DNA of 64,000 nt, from positions 1-64,000 of the forward strand of contig NZ_CAJHBR010000002.1 of NCBI RefSeq assembly GCF_904846695.1, read 5' to 3'. Numbering within the stretch: the stretch's first letter is position 1; each line of letters begins with the position of its first letter. The stretch is from Psychrobacter urativorans (GTDB lineage: Bacteria; Pseudomonadota; Gammaproteobacteria; Pseudomonadales; Moraxellaceae). Below are positions 1 through 8,245 of the stretch, in pieces. The notes under the pieces were generated by a model that worked only from the letters and a program-made list of their open reading frames with translations, made no database searches and was not told the origin of the DNA. Both the position numbers and the translations under genes were made by a program.

Positions 1-38
1 ATTAAATAGATATTGATGATAAATTCGTCTATGGGCAT
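1..38 (-). CDS. start of a probable transposase, cut by the window edge
   Basis: A minus-strand reading frame starts with ATG at 38 and runs out of the window, giving only MPIDEFIINIYL. It has a good ribosome binding site (GGAG about 7 bases before the ATG). It lies just inside a sequence that ends abruptly at the cstA break, where the minus-strand text begins ACCCCACTCTC at 127. Together this suggests the 5' part of an insertion sequence whose transposase reads away from cstA. The short N-terminus reminded me of IS982-type transposases, but twelve residues are too few to name a family. The rest lies upstream of the window. Confidence 0.35.
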   Translation of the reverse strand, partial: MPIDEFIINIYL

Positions 39-127
39 CTCACAACTCCATTGTATTCTTGGTCGAAAACAATAGATTAGTGAGGTGCTCTTCTTTTTTC
101 AATCACTTTCGAAGTTGAGAGTGGGGT
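39..127. mobile_element. probable end of an insertion sequence abutting cstA
   Basis: This is non-coding DNA between the putative transposase start and the first base of recognisable cstA sequence. Read on the minus strand, its outer edge begins ACCCCACTCTCAACTTC at 127. A terminus starting ACCC is usual for some IS families such as IS982. CstA-like coding sequence resumes in frame at 128 (TTA TTA TTA TTA ATG GTC). The other IS end and any target duplication are outside the window, so the family and exact boundary are inferred. Confidence 0.4.
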
Positions 128-1396
128 TTATTATTATTAATGGTCAACGCCGTATTCGGTGTGGCTATCGCTAATATGATGATTAAGACACCGTCAGCCG
201 TATTGCCAGTGTGGGGCGCATTAGTCGTGGCCTTTATCATTGGTCAATGTATTTATCGCTATAACATGAATTTGGTGTGGGTCTCCATCATTGGGGTGAT
301 TGCCTTATATGGTCTGATCTATTTAGGGCCTATGTTCCCAGTCGTATTGCCAGAGACCATCATGGGACTACCTGATAACGCGGTTTGGATCATTATCTTG
401 TTTGCTTATGCAGCAGTAGCTTCGCTATTACCTGTATGGATGCTCTTACAGCCACGCGATTATATTAATGGCTTACAGCTGTTCGTCGGTCTAATCTTAC
501 TATACGCCGCTATATTTATCTCAACTCCTGACATTGTTGCGCCAGCCATCAATACTAACTTACCGATGAGCGCACCTTCTATCGTGCCATTGTTGTTTGT
601 TACTATTGCTTGTGGAGCTATTTCAGGCTTCCATGGCCTAGTAGCTACTGGGACTACTTCTAAGCAAATTGATAAAGAAGAAGATACCCGTTTTGTTGGC
701 TATTTCGGAGCTTTAGGCGAGGGCATGTTAGCCCTTGGTGCTATTCTAGCGGCTACTGCTGGATTTGCCACCCTAGGGGATTGGCAAGCGGTTTATCAAA
801 ACTTCGGTGATGGCTCTATCGGTGCCTTTATCGACGGTGGTGCTACTATCTTGAGTAATGGTGTTGGTATCGACATGGTATTATCACAAACTATGCTTAC
901 CGTTATGGCGGCGTTGTTTGCTGGTACGACTATGGATACTGGCGTACGACTACAACGCTATATTTTCCAAGAGTTTGGCGAATTTTATAACTTGCCAATA
1001 TTGAATAAAGGCTCAGTAGCGACTTTCTTAGCCGTAGGAACCTGTCTGCTATTAGCCTTCGGCGCTGGCGGTATTGATGGTGCTGGTGGCATGATTATCT
1101 GGCCATTGTTTGGAACGACTAACCAGTTGATGGCGGCCTTAACCTTAATGGTGGTTACGGTTATTCTATTACGCAAAGGTAAGCCGGTTTGGTACACCTT
1201 AGCACCACTATGCTTCTTATTAGTAATGACTTTACTTGCGTTATTGATTCAGCTGAAAACTTTCTATGATGAGGGTAACTGGCTATTGATTATTATGGAT
1301 ATAGTCATTCTTATTGCTTCAGTATTAGTTACTTTTGAGAGCTTTTCGGTACTGCGCCGTGAGTGGTCGACCTATAAGGGTAAGAAAACCAGTTAA
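128..1396 (+). pseudogene. cstA: CstA-family peptide/pyruvate transporter, 5'-truncated
   Basis: The 418-residue frame from ATG 140 is the C-terminal two thirds of a CstA-type carbon starvation protein, an inner-membrane transporter linked to peptide or pyruvate uptake. It contains many membrane segments and CstA-like stretches such as VLPVWGALVVAF, CGAISGFHGLVATGTTSKQI and GGMIIWPLFGTTNQLMAAL. Family members start about 150 or more residues earlier, with conserved transmembrane segments that are absent here. Upstream in frame there are only four Leu codons (128-139) and then a TGA at 116-118, and no ribosome binding site precedes the ATG. The missing 5' part probably lies beyond an inserted IS. 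The 3' part looks intact, so the insertion may be recent. A short protein made from 140 is possible but unlikely to work. Confidence 0.75.
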
Positions 1397-1425
1397 CCCT
1401 TAGCTAACTAAAGAGTTGTAACAGA

Positions 1426-1454
1426 AAAACGCTGGCAGTTGCTGGCGTTTTTTT
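1426..1454 (+). terminator. intrinsic terminator after cstA
   Basis: The arms AAAACGCTGGC and GCTGGCGTTTT pair with two G-T pairs around a 4-base loop and are followed by a T run. It lies 30 bases after the cstA stop. Confidence 0.75.
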
Positions 1455-1621
1455 ATGCTCAATAAAAGCAGGTATGATACATAGATAAATTGATAGACAG
1501 GTAGATTGAGAGATTTAGAAACAGAATAAATAAGATACTAATCACTTAGCGACTGATAGCTATACGGATATAGAGCACAAAATGCTATATTAGCTAAAAA
1601 CATCAATAATTAGGGTCAATT

Positions 1622-1999
1622 ATGCATAATACAGATGGTGATAGTTTGATAGGTGGTGTCTTTGATACTTCAGAGGGTTTTGATCCTTTATCAGACCTAC
1701 CAGCTGATAGCCCAGACGATATAGCCCCTATAACCACTAACAGCTCAACTTGGTGGCAGCGCTTTTCGGCAGGGCTTAATGAGTTCTATCATGCCCCTTA
1801 TCGACAAACTATGGCGCGAGCAGCACGTGATGAAGAAGATTTCTTTATGCTGCTAATGTTTGCTGAGAGCTTAGGGATTGATAATCCAGCGAGCTTTTAT
1901 ACCTTAGAGTTGCAGCCGCTGTTCTTAGAGAACTTCCATGAATGGCATACGCGTATGGGTATGGATAGATGTCCGTTTGACCATGTTGGTTGCTGCTAG
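1622..1999 (+). CDS. small protein with Cys-Cys C-terminus (cory-CC-star type)
   Basis: This 125-residue soluble protein has an acidic, probably disordered first 40 residues, a helical middle (WWQRFSAGLNEFYHAPYRQTMARAARDEED in two stretches) and a cysteine-containing end, CPFDHVGCC, just before the stop. It matches what I know as the 'cory-CC-star' family, named for the terminal Cys-Cys-stop and found beside CstA and ArsA-like ATPases. No biochemical role is known to me. The three cysteines and a histidine in the last nine residues suggest metal or thiol chemistry (inference). AGGGTC precedes the ATG by about 6 bases. The ATPase gene follows after 139 bases on the same strand. Confidence 0.7.
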   Translation: MHNTDGDSLIGGVFDTSEGFDPLSDLPADSPDDIAPITTNSSTWWQRFSAGLNEFYHAPYRQTMARAARDEEDFFMLLMFAESLGIDNPASFYTLELQPLFLENFHEWHTRMGMDRCPFDHVGCC

Positions 2000-2138
2000 T
2001 GATGTTAGTGATATTAGCTACTATGCATAGCCCACAAGCAGAGTGAGTAAACCTTAGCTAGCAATAAGCGCCGCCGTAAAAGTTTAAGCTTAGCCTGATT
2101 GCTTAGCCTAACTATAAATATAATAAAGAGATTACCCT

Positions 2139-3164
2139 ATGGCCCTACAGTCCTTAGACAACTTAGTTACCCAATTATCAGCACAGCCAATTATCTTCGT
2201 TGGTGGCAAAGGCGGGGTAGGAAAGACTACTACTGCAGCAGCACTCGCCAGCCAATTCGCCGCTAAACACAAAAGAACCCTTATTATCTCAACTGATCCT
2301 GCGCATAGCCTAGGCGATGTGCTAAATACTAAGCTCAACAATGAAAAAACAGCAATCAGCCCTTATCTCGATGCTATTGAACTCAATCCCGATATTATCG
2401 TTGACGCCCACTTTGCCCAAGTTGAACGTACTATCAGGGCTTATGCCAATCCCGACATGATGCCCAAAATACGTGAGCATCTACAGTTATCAAAGTCAGC
2501 GCCAGGAGCACAAGAAGCCGCGATGTTAGAGTCTATGTGCCAGCATTTAGTAGCTGCTGCTGACGCTGGTTATCAACACATAATATTCGATACTGCGCCA
2601 ACAGGACATACCTTGCGGCTGTTAGTGTTGCCTGAGATGATGGGAGCATGGACAGATGGTTTATTAGCGCAGCAACGACGACAAGCCAAGTTACGCTCAG
2701 TGGCTACTCATTTAGATAGTCACTCTAATAATATAGCAGCTAGTAAAGCCAATAACCATAAAGACTTGGCCAATCCATTTCAGAAGCACAAACCCGATCG
2801 CTGGGAGCAAGCCGTAGCAGTATTAGAGAAGCGTAAACAGCTATTTCGTCAGGCAGGACAGCTATTACATGAGCGTACTCAGACGGCTATCTTATTAGTG
2901 ATGACCGCCGATATTCTACCTTTAGCAGAAACTAGGCGAGCTATCGAGCAGTTGGAAGCGGCAAAACTCACGCCAGCGGCTATAGTGATCAACCAACTCA
3001 TAGATCCTGTACAAACAGATAACTTTTGGCAGCAACGTGCCGATAGACAGCAGCAGATAGTGAAGGATATTGAGAATAGCTTTAAACGCTATCCCTTGTA
3101 TTCGGTCTACTTACAGCAAACCGATATCCGTGGTACTAAAGCCTTGAGTGAATTACTAAAGTAG
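2139..3164 (+). CDS. ArsA/Get3-like P-loop ATPase
   Basis: This 341-residue cytoplasmic ATPase of the SIMIBI class has the deviant Walker A GGKGGVGKTT at residues 22-31, then STDPAHSLGDVL (switch I region) and the family signature DTAPTGHTLRLLVLP. It is a single-domain protein, unlike the duplicated arsenite-pump ArsA. I see no set of cysteines like those binding arsenite in ArsA, so arsenic export is unlikely. Relatives (Get3) chaperone tail-anchored proteins as dimers. The neighbouring CstA remnant and Cys-Cys protein are a recurring trio, so a role in maturing or targeting one of them is plausible but unproven. A segment near residues 195-215 looks like a variable insertion. Confidence 0.85.
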   Translation: MALQSLDNLVTQLSAQPIIFVGGKGGVGKTTTAAALASQFAAKHKRTLIISTDPAHSLGDVLNTKLNNEKTAISPYLDAIELNPDIIVDAHFAQVERTIRAYANPDMMPKIREHLQLSKSAPGAQEAAMLESMCQHLVAAADAGYQHIIFDTAPTGHTLRLLVLPEMMGAWTDGLLAQQRRQAKLRSVATHLDSHSNNIAASKANNHKDLANPFQKHKPDRWEQAVAVLEKRKQLFRQAGQLLHERTQTAILLVMTADILPLAETRRAIEQLEAAKLTPAAIVINQLIDPVQTDNFWQQRADRQQQIVKDIENSFKRYPLYSVYLQQTDIRGTKALSELLK

Positions 3165-3205
3165 GCTGCTAAGCTATTAAGTTGCTAATTCATTAAGCCG
3201 TTAAG

Positions 3206-4906
3206 CTAGTCACCTGCCAGCTTGTGAGCTTCAAGTTTATTAGCTAGGGACCAAGTAGCATCCATTCGTAAGCTCTGCGCTAACTCTGACTTACCACTGC
3301 TCAACGATGACCATTGCGGCTTACCTCGGGCTTTTTTTAGCTCGCTAGGTAATTTATGGCTCGGCCATGGGGTGATTGAATGATTATCAGCGCTGTCATT
3401 TTTAGCATCATCGCTGCTGTGGGTAATAGCACTATCATCTTGATATAGCATTTGGGTAGCATCAGTCGCCGCATGACCACGATGGCGTAGAGCCGTCAGT
3501 AGATCCATCGCTCTGGTCGCTAATAAGGTCAAAGTAGCCGGATCAATATATAAGCGTTTCACCCCAGTGAGCTTGTCGGCGATACTACTAGTGTTAGACA
3601 ACAACCCACCAGCAAGACCACCCAAAGCGGCTCCTAGTCCTAAGGTAGTCCCTAACGCTGCCGCATCTATCCCTAATCCTAATAGTGCGCCTGCTGCGGC
3701 ACCTGAGGTAGTGCGAATACCGTAAGTTTTGAGTAATTCAGGATCGAATGGGTCTTGCTGGTAAGCTTTTAATTCAAGCGGCGTTGCTGCTACTGCATTG
3801 TCATAAAACTTGTAGGAGTTTAACAATTTATTTTGCATAGTCCTTTCGCTTTGACGAACGGCTTCTTGCATCTGCGTTAACACTGGCATCGGATCATCGT
3901 CTTCATTGATCTCTCGTACAAAGGCCGCCACGTTGAGCAGAAAGTCAGCAATAATAATATTAGCTTCATCATACAGACGCGCCCAATCAGCAGCTCGACT
4001 GTCCATCAGTTGCTCAAGCATCTCAGAGTGGGTAAGCATAGTGGCGAGATTCTGCCACAAGTGCATTTCATCCTTAAACTCGAAGGCTACTGAGTCAAAG
4101 CGAGTAGAAATATGCAAGTTACGTCGTGCCAGCATCGTCTGCCAATCATCAATATTGGCATCTTGACTATCAGTGAAGTTAAACACCGGCATGAACGGAA
4201 TCGCCGCCCAAGATAAGATAGCCAATTCATCTTTATATTTACCTAATACTGGCTCCCGAGCATCGACAACATAGATGGCCATATCACTTGCCAGCACTTG
4301 GCGAATCACTTTAGCTTCTTGACTGTAGTCTTGATAAACAGAGCCGCCTATGCGCTCAGCGCCTTGCGCGATATCTGCGGCTAAGAACTGCTGCAAGCGC
4401 TCGATACCATCACGACGACTGGCAGTGTTGTCCTCTAGCCAATCCATCAGACCCGAAGCATCTTCTAACCCTGGGGTATCATACAAAGCCACTAGTACTT
4501 CACCCGTCTGGCTATCGGTTAACTGCGCCCGCTCAACATGTCGAGTAGTCGCTGCTTCATTTTTGACTTCACCAAAATACACATCTCTGAGTAAGGTGCG
4601 CAGTATTGAGGTTTTGCCAGTATTAGTATGACCAACAACGGCAAGCTTTAGCGCTTCGCCACTAGCAATGGTTTTTTTAGTCATCGGTGATTTTTCTGAC
4701 CACTCAGCATTAGCATCAGTAGAAACTAATGCAGAGGACGATAGCGGTTCTGAGTAGTGAGCACTAACATCGGTATTACTATAGCTATTATCGGCAGCAG
4801 TAGGCTTTAATAAGCTGGTATTCTCTACAGCGACAGCATCACTTTTTAGGGCTTTATCGGCGAATAGCCCTTTTGATTTATCAGTCGACTGATTATTGTT
4901 ATTCAT
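3206..4906 (-). CDS. GTPase with DUF3482 domain
   Basis: This 566-residue protein has a long low-complexity N-terminus (about 75 residues rich in S, N and D). A TrmE-Era-like GTPase domain follows: the P-loop GHTNTGKTS near residue 92, the G3 motif YDTPGLED, then a regulatory and helical region. A Gly/Ala/Leu-rich hydrophobic stretch (AAAGALLGLGIDAAALGTTL onward) may enter the membrane. It resembles the DUF3482 family, which commonly sits next to DUF2868 membrane proteins, and one lies two genes upstream here. The function of the pair is unknown. The weak AAGAAA upstream of the ATG gives little support for the start. Confidence 0.75.
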   Translation of the reverse strand: MNNNNQSTDKSKGLFADKALKSDAVAVENTSLLKPTAADNSYSNTDVSAHYSEPLSSSALVSTDANAEWSEKSPMTKKTIASGEALKLAVVGHTNTGKTSILRTLLRDVYFGEVKNEAATTRHVERAQLTDSQTGEVLVALYDTPGLEDASGLMDWLEDNTASRRDGIERLQQFLAADIAQGAERIGGSVYQDYSQEAKVIRQVLASDMAIYVVDAREPVLGKYKDELAILSWAAIPFMPVFNFTDSQDANIDDWQTMLARRNLHISTRFDSVAFEFKDEMHLWQNLATMLTHSEMLEQLMDSRAADWARLYDEANIIIADFLLNVAAFVREINEDDDPMPVLTQMQEAVRQSERTMQNKLLNSYKFYDNAVAATPLELKAYQQDPFDPELLKTYGIRTTSGAAAGALLGLGIDAAALGTTLGLGAALGGLAGGLLSNTSSIADKLTGVKRLYIDPATLTLLATRAMDLLTALRHRGHAATDATQMLYQDDSAITHSSDDAKNDSADNHSITPWPSHKLPSELKKARGKPQWSSLSSGKSELAQSLRMDATWSLANKLEAHKLAGD

Positions 4907-5063
4907 AATAATTTCTTATAGTAAATGAGAGGTGTTATAGCAATTTTACCGTAAAGTCAGGCAAATATAACTATATATTAATAACGGCAATTGTTGGTTA
5001 AGCACAGAGAGTTAAGCCATTAATTAGTACTAATAAAAAAGGCTAAAAAAATAAAAGCCGCTG

Positions 5064-6035
5064 CTAAACCGCATCAGGCGGGCTAAATAATACTTTTACT
5101 TTATTCTTCAGCCCCTTAGCATGAAAGAATTGCTGCCACATGCGATAAAAGACTGCGAAAATTAGCTGAAAAATATTATCGTTACTGCGCTCGCCAACTG
5201 CCCCGTAACGCACCGGATTGTTAATAGCATCTTCTTCGACATAAGTTCCGAACCAGCGGTCAAACAGTATAATGACGCCACCATAGTTTTTGTCGATATA
5301 CTCACCATTAGTACCATGATGAGCCCGATGGTTAGAAGGGGTATCAAAAATATATTCAACCCACTTGGGGAGTTTTCCTACCGTTTCAGTATGAATGAAG
5401 AATTGATAAATCAAATCAATAGCGTAGAAGAAAAACACCCAGACAGGATGCACACCAAGCAGCATTAATGGTACGAAGAATAACCACCAACCAGTGACTG
5501 AATACAGTAAGCTTTGACGCATCGCTGTCGATAAGTTCATCTGATCATCAGAGTGATGCACCACATGCGCTGACCAAAACCAGTTCACTCTATGTGAGCT
5601 GCGATGAAACCAATAGTAACTAAACTCCACTGCAATAAAAATAGGAATAGCGCTCAGCCAAGTAACTTCAATAGTAAATAGCCGATACTGGTATAGCCAT
5701 AGACATATTGGCAGCACAATAAGCGCTTGCACAATCAACTCAAAGCCTAGATAAGAGCCACCTAGACTAAAATTGGTTGCGGCTCGACGCCAGTGAAAGG
5801 CGCTGCTATCACCGCGACGCGCTTGATAAAACCATTCTGCTAAGAATAATAAAAAAAACGGCCCACCCATCAAAGGTAACAGCCACTCTTGCCAATGGGC
5901 AGGCAAAATACTAGTCAATGACGACTGCCAAGCTTCAGGAGCAATAGATAAAATGCTTTGATTCAGTGTGTCTTTGACGCCATCTAAAGTCTGACTATAC
6001 TGACCTAAGCTGATACCGTTATCTGTCTCTGCCAT
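5064..6035 (-). CDS. sterol desaturase / fatty acid hydroxylase family protein
   Basis: This 323-residue integral membrane di-iron enzyme has the histidine boxes of the family: HRSSH with HVVHH about ten residues later, and NHRAHH near residue 235. About four hydrophobic segments surround them. Such enzymes hydroxylate or desaturate lipid substrates, but the substrate cannot be read from the sequence. GGGGTGA precedes the start by about 6 bases. The gene lies between the DUF2868 and DUF3482 genes on the same strand, so it may be co-expressed with them, although this placement is not typical of the pair. Confidence 0.85.
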   Translation of the reverse strand: MAETDNGISLGQYSQTLDGVKDTLNQSILSIAPEAWQSSLTSILPAHWQEWLLPLMGGPFFLLFLAEWFYQARRGDSSAFHWRRAATNFSLGGSYLGFELIVQALIVLPICLWLYQYRLFTIEVTWLSAIPIFIAVEFSYYWFHRSSHRVNWFWSAHVVHHSDDQMNLSTAMRQSLLYSVTGWWLFFVPLMLLGVHPVWVFFFYAIDLIYQFFIHTETVGKLPKWVEYIFDTPSNHRAHHGTNGEYIDKNYGGVIILFDRWFGTYVEEDAINNPVRYGAVGERSNDNIFQLIFAVFYRMWQQFFHAKGLKNKVKVLFSPPDAV

Positions 6036-6179
6036 ATCATTTCACCCCATTCTACCTAAGAGTACTAGCTAACCTAGCTGTTTTAATATGCAGCTTGAGA
6101 CTCTAAAAGACCAGTATAAGTTATGGGCGCTTGGGTCATCTGCTAAGTCTATGGCAGCATCTTAGTTGCTAACAAGCTA

Positions 6180-7622
6180 CTAGCCAGCTACTAAGCCAAT
6201 TTTCCGTGCTGCAAGGGCGGTTTGCCATTGTTGATAACGCACATTGTTAAAGGTGGGGCTGCTCACATCGGCATTAGTTTCCAGCGTTTGATTATTCAAC
6301 AGCTGCACTATAACCCCGTGTTGAGCATGCGCCGCAATTTGATCCAATTTTCGAAGTGTCCCTCGATCTGGTAGGGCCTTATCGTGGATACCTAACAGCA
6401 CTTGAAGCGGCTGTTGATCTAGATAGGTCGTTAACCGTGCCAAGTCCTCACGATCATCAATAATACCGAAATCCTCGACAGCTCCAATAGCGCCATCATA
6501 GTGGTCAAGACCCGCTTGCCACCATAGAGGGTTATTAGTCGGATACTCAAGCAGAGCCACTAGCTTAGCGGCACTGCTGACTACGGCTTTGGGGGCTATA
6601 GGCGCAGCCACTGCCACAAAGTCATCAACATCTATCACTTGGCGCTGCCAAAAATTTATTATCTTTTGATAATAAGGCGTCTTGATATCTAAGCGCATCT
6701 TTTTGCTACGGAACATCAGCGCACAGAATGACCAGGCCAGCGCCCGTGGTACGATGCCATACATCAGCAGGCTACCAATCAATAGCCCTGCCCACTGCCG
6801 AGCAATAGCTAAGGGCAGGGCATCAGTGACTAGGCGGCTTTGGACGATTGCCGCATCATTAGGCACATCGAAGCCAACCATACTAGGCAGCCACCCTAGC
6901 ACTCGAGTCAAAGTGATCAACGCTTGATCTGAGAGCAAGGTAGACTCCCAACTAAAACTATACTGACGAACAATTAATAAAAATATAATCGCTAGCAGCA
7001 TACCAGTCAAAGTAGCCAGCCAGAGCTGATGGCTGAAACGACCTAGATACCAGCGCATACCGCTATGTTGCAACTGCTGCTCATACAAGCGCACGGCGGC
7101 TTGGGTAACATCGTCTTTACCACGGATTAAATAACTGGGACTCACAAAACTGGCAAACCAATTAGAGGAGTGCTTTGATTGATTGATTAAAGTCATTACT
7201 AGCCAGCCTACTAGCATAATAGTATGAAAACCTAGCAAACAAACGAGCACATAAAAGAAATTAACCACATTAGCTTGGAGTAAGGTAAACAAGCCAAAAA
7301 ACCCAGACACGCACCAGATCACACTCATGATGACCATAATACCTTTGAGGCGTCCTTCTATCTTGCCTAAAACTCTTGCCAAAGCGCCATTGCTGTCTAT
7401 GCGTGAAGCACGCCGATGTAACTTTTGTAGAACAGTACCGTCCTCTAGTTGCAGTTTTTCGGTTACTAGTAGCGGGTCAGTCGCAAAAACATGCTGCTCA
7501 GTCTCAAGGGCGCGCACCAGTTCAGTTAATTGGTCTTGGGGTGATAACATAGCGAAGGGATATCCATAGGGTAATGTTTGAGCAGATAGTAGATATTTGC
7601 TTGTTTCTCTATTGTAACTCAT
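6180..7622 (-). CDS. DUF2868 membrane protein
   Basis: This 480-residue protein has four or more predicted transmembrane segments (residues about 92-150, 205-225 and 275-300) and a soluble C-terminal half. The middle segment RVLGWLPSMVGFDVPNDA and the later RALAWSFCALMFRSKKMRLD are what I associate with DUF2868. This family is usually paired with a DUF3482 GTPase. No enzymatic motif is visible. No clear ribosome binding site precedes the ATG, so a start at the internal Met 25 (7550) is possible. A palindromic operator-like site lies 60 bases upstream. Confidence 0.75.
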   Translation of the reverse strand: MSYNRETSKYLLSAQTLPYGYPFAMLSPQDQLTELVRALETEQHVFATDPLLVTEKLQLEDGTVLQKLHRRASRIDSNGALARVLGKIEGRLKGIMVIMSVIWCVSGFFGLFTLLQANVVNFFYVLVCLLGFHTIMLVGWLVMTLINQSKHSSNWFASFVSPSYLIRGKDDVTQAAVRLYEQQLQHSGMRWYLGRFSHQLWLATLTGMLLAIIFLLIVRQYSFSWESTLLSDQALITLTRVLGWLPSMVGFDVPNDAAIVQSRLVTDALPLAIARQWAGLLIGSLLMYGIVPRALAWSFCALMFRSKKMRLDIKTPYYQKIINFWQRQVIDVDDFVAVAAPIAPKAVVSSAAKLVALLEYPTNNPLWWQAGLDHYDGAIGAVEDFGIIDDREDLARLTTYLDQQPLQVLLGIHDKALPDRGTLRKLDQIAAHAQHGVIVQLLNNQTLETNADVSSPTFNNVRYQQWQTALAARKIGLVAG

Positions 7623-7681
7623 AGTGAATAGTTATAATCTAACTAAATAAATCACTCAAAATGGCAAAATATCTCAAAAAG

Positions 7682-7697
7682 TTGACCAAATGGTCAA
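7682..7697. promoter_or_regulatory. palindromic operator candidate
   Basis: TTGACCAAATGGTCAA is a perfect 7-2-7 palindrome, 60 bases upstream of the DUF2868 start. Its form fits a TetR-type repressor site. No repressor gene is adjacent, so the binder is unknown. Confidence 0.4.
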
Positions 7698-8006
7698 AAA
7701 ACTACTAGCGGTTATCAGAAATAAGCGTTATGCTAAAACTGAGCAACCGATCTAGCAAAACTAAAATGCACACAATAGACAAACATTCTGTTAGATTGCT
7801 ACCTATTGTTGATAATAAAACATGTTTTTGCTTCACTTGCATCGACTATTCGTAAAGCCCTTTTTATCCTTCTGGAACAACGGACACGATAATCAGTTAA
7901 GTTATATACCTAAGTTAAACACCTAATGTAATTACCTAGTAAAATTATTCGAAAAATCATCTAAAGCTATTCTAATTGTAAATCCATACCAGCTATGTCC
8001 TGATTT

Positions 8007-8029
8007 AAAGGAGCTATTCCTCCTTTTTT
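8007..8029 (+). terminator. orphan terminator hairpin upstream of the purine permease
   Basis: AAAGGAG, a 6-base loop, CTCCTTT and further T residues. No plus-strand gene ends nearby; the closest upstream gene is on the other strand. It could end a small RNA or act as an attenuator in a long permease leader. Confidence 0.5.
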
Positions 8030-8245
8030 ATGTTGAGCGTGGCTGATAAGCAATTTTTAGAGTTTAGTAGTATGAAAAAATGTATAGTTCGATTCGATAG
8101 CAACACCCAATACTCATAGATACTTAATGGTTCTTGCTATAGCTCTGCTATAACAAGAGGACTCATAATTTATTTTTTCAACCTAATGCACTATGTGTCA
8201 GTTTACACATATTACAAGCATAACCTGCAGGGAGCACGCCTATTT

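Larger units (their letters stand above)
7623..8245. other. long intergenic region between divergent genes
   Basis: It holds the divergent promoters of the DUF2868 gene and the permease, the palindrome at 7682 and the orphan hairpin at 8007. I checked for a classical purine riboswitch core and did not see one. No convincing small gene is visible. Confidence 0.5.

Noticed and set aside
2139-3164. arsenite efflux ATPase
   Set aside because: It is a single-domain protein without the cysteine set of ArsA and has no arsB or arsD nearby.
5162-5359. 65-residue minus-strand frame
   Set aside because: It is an alternative frame inside the sterol-desaturase-like gene with no start signal.
7800-8030. 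purine or xanthine riboswitch
   Set aside because: I looked for the conserved purine-aptamer core and did not find it; only the hairpin at 8007 is supported.
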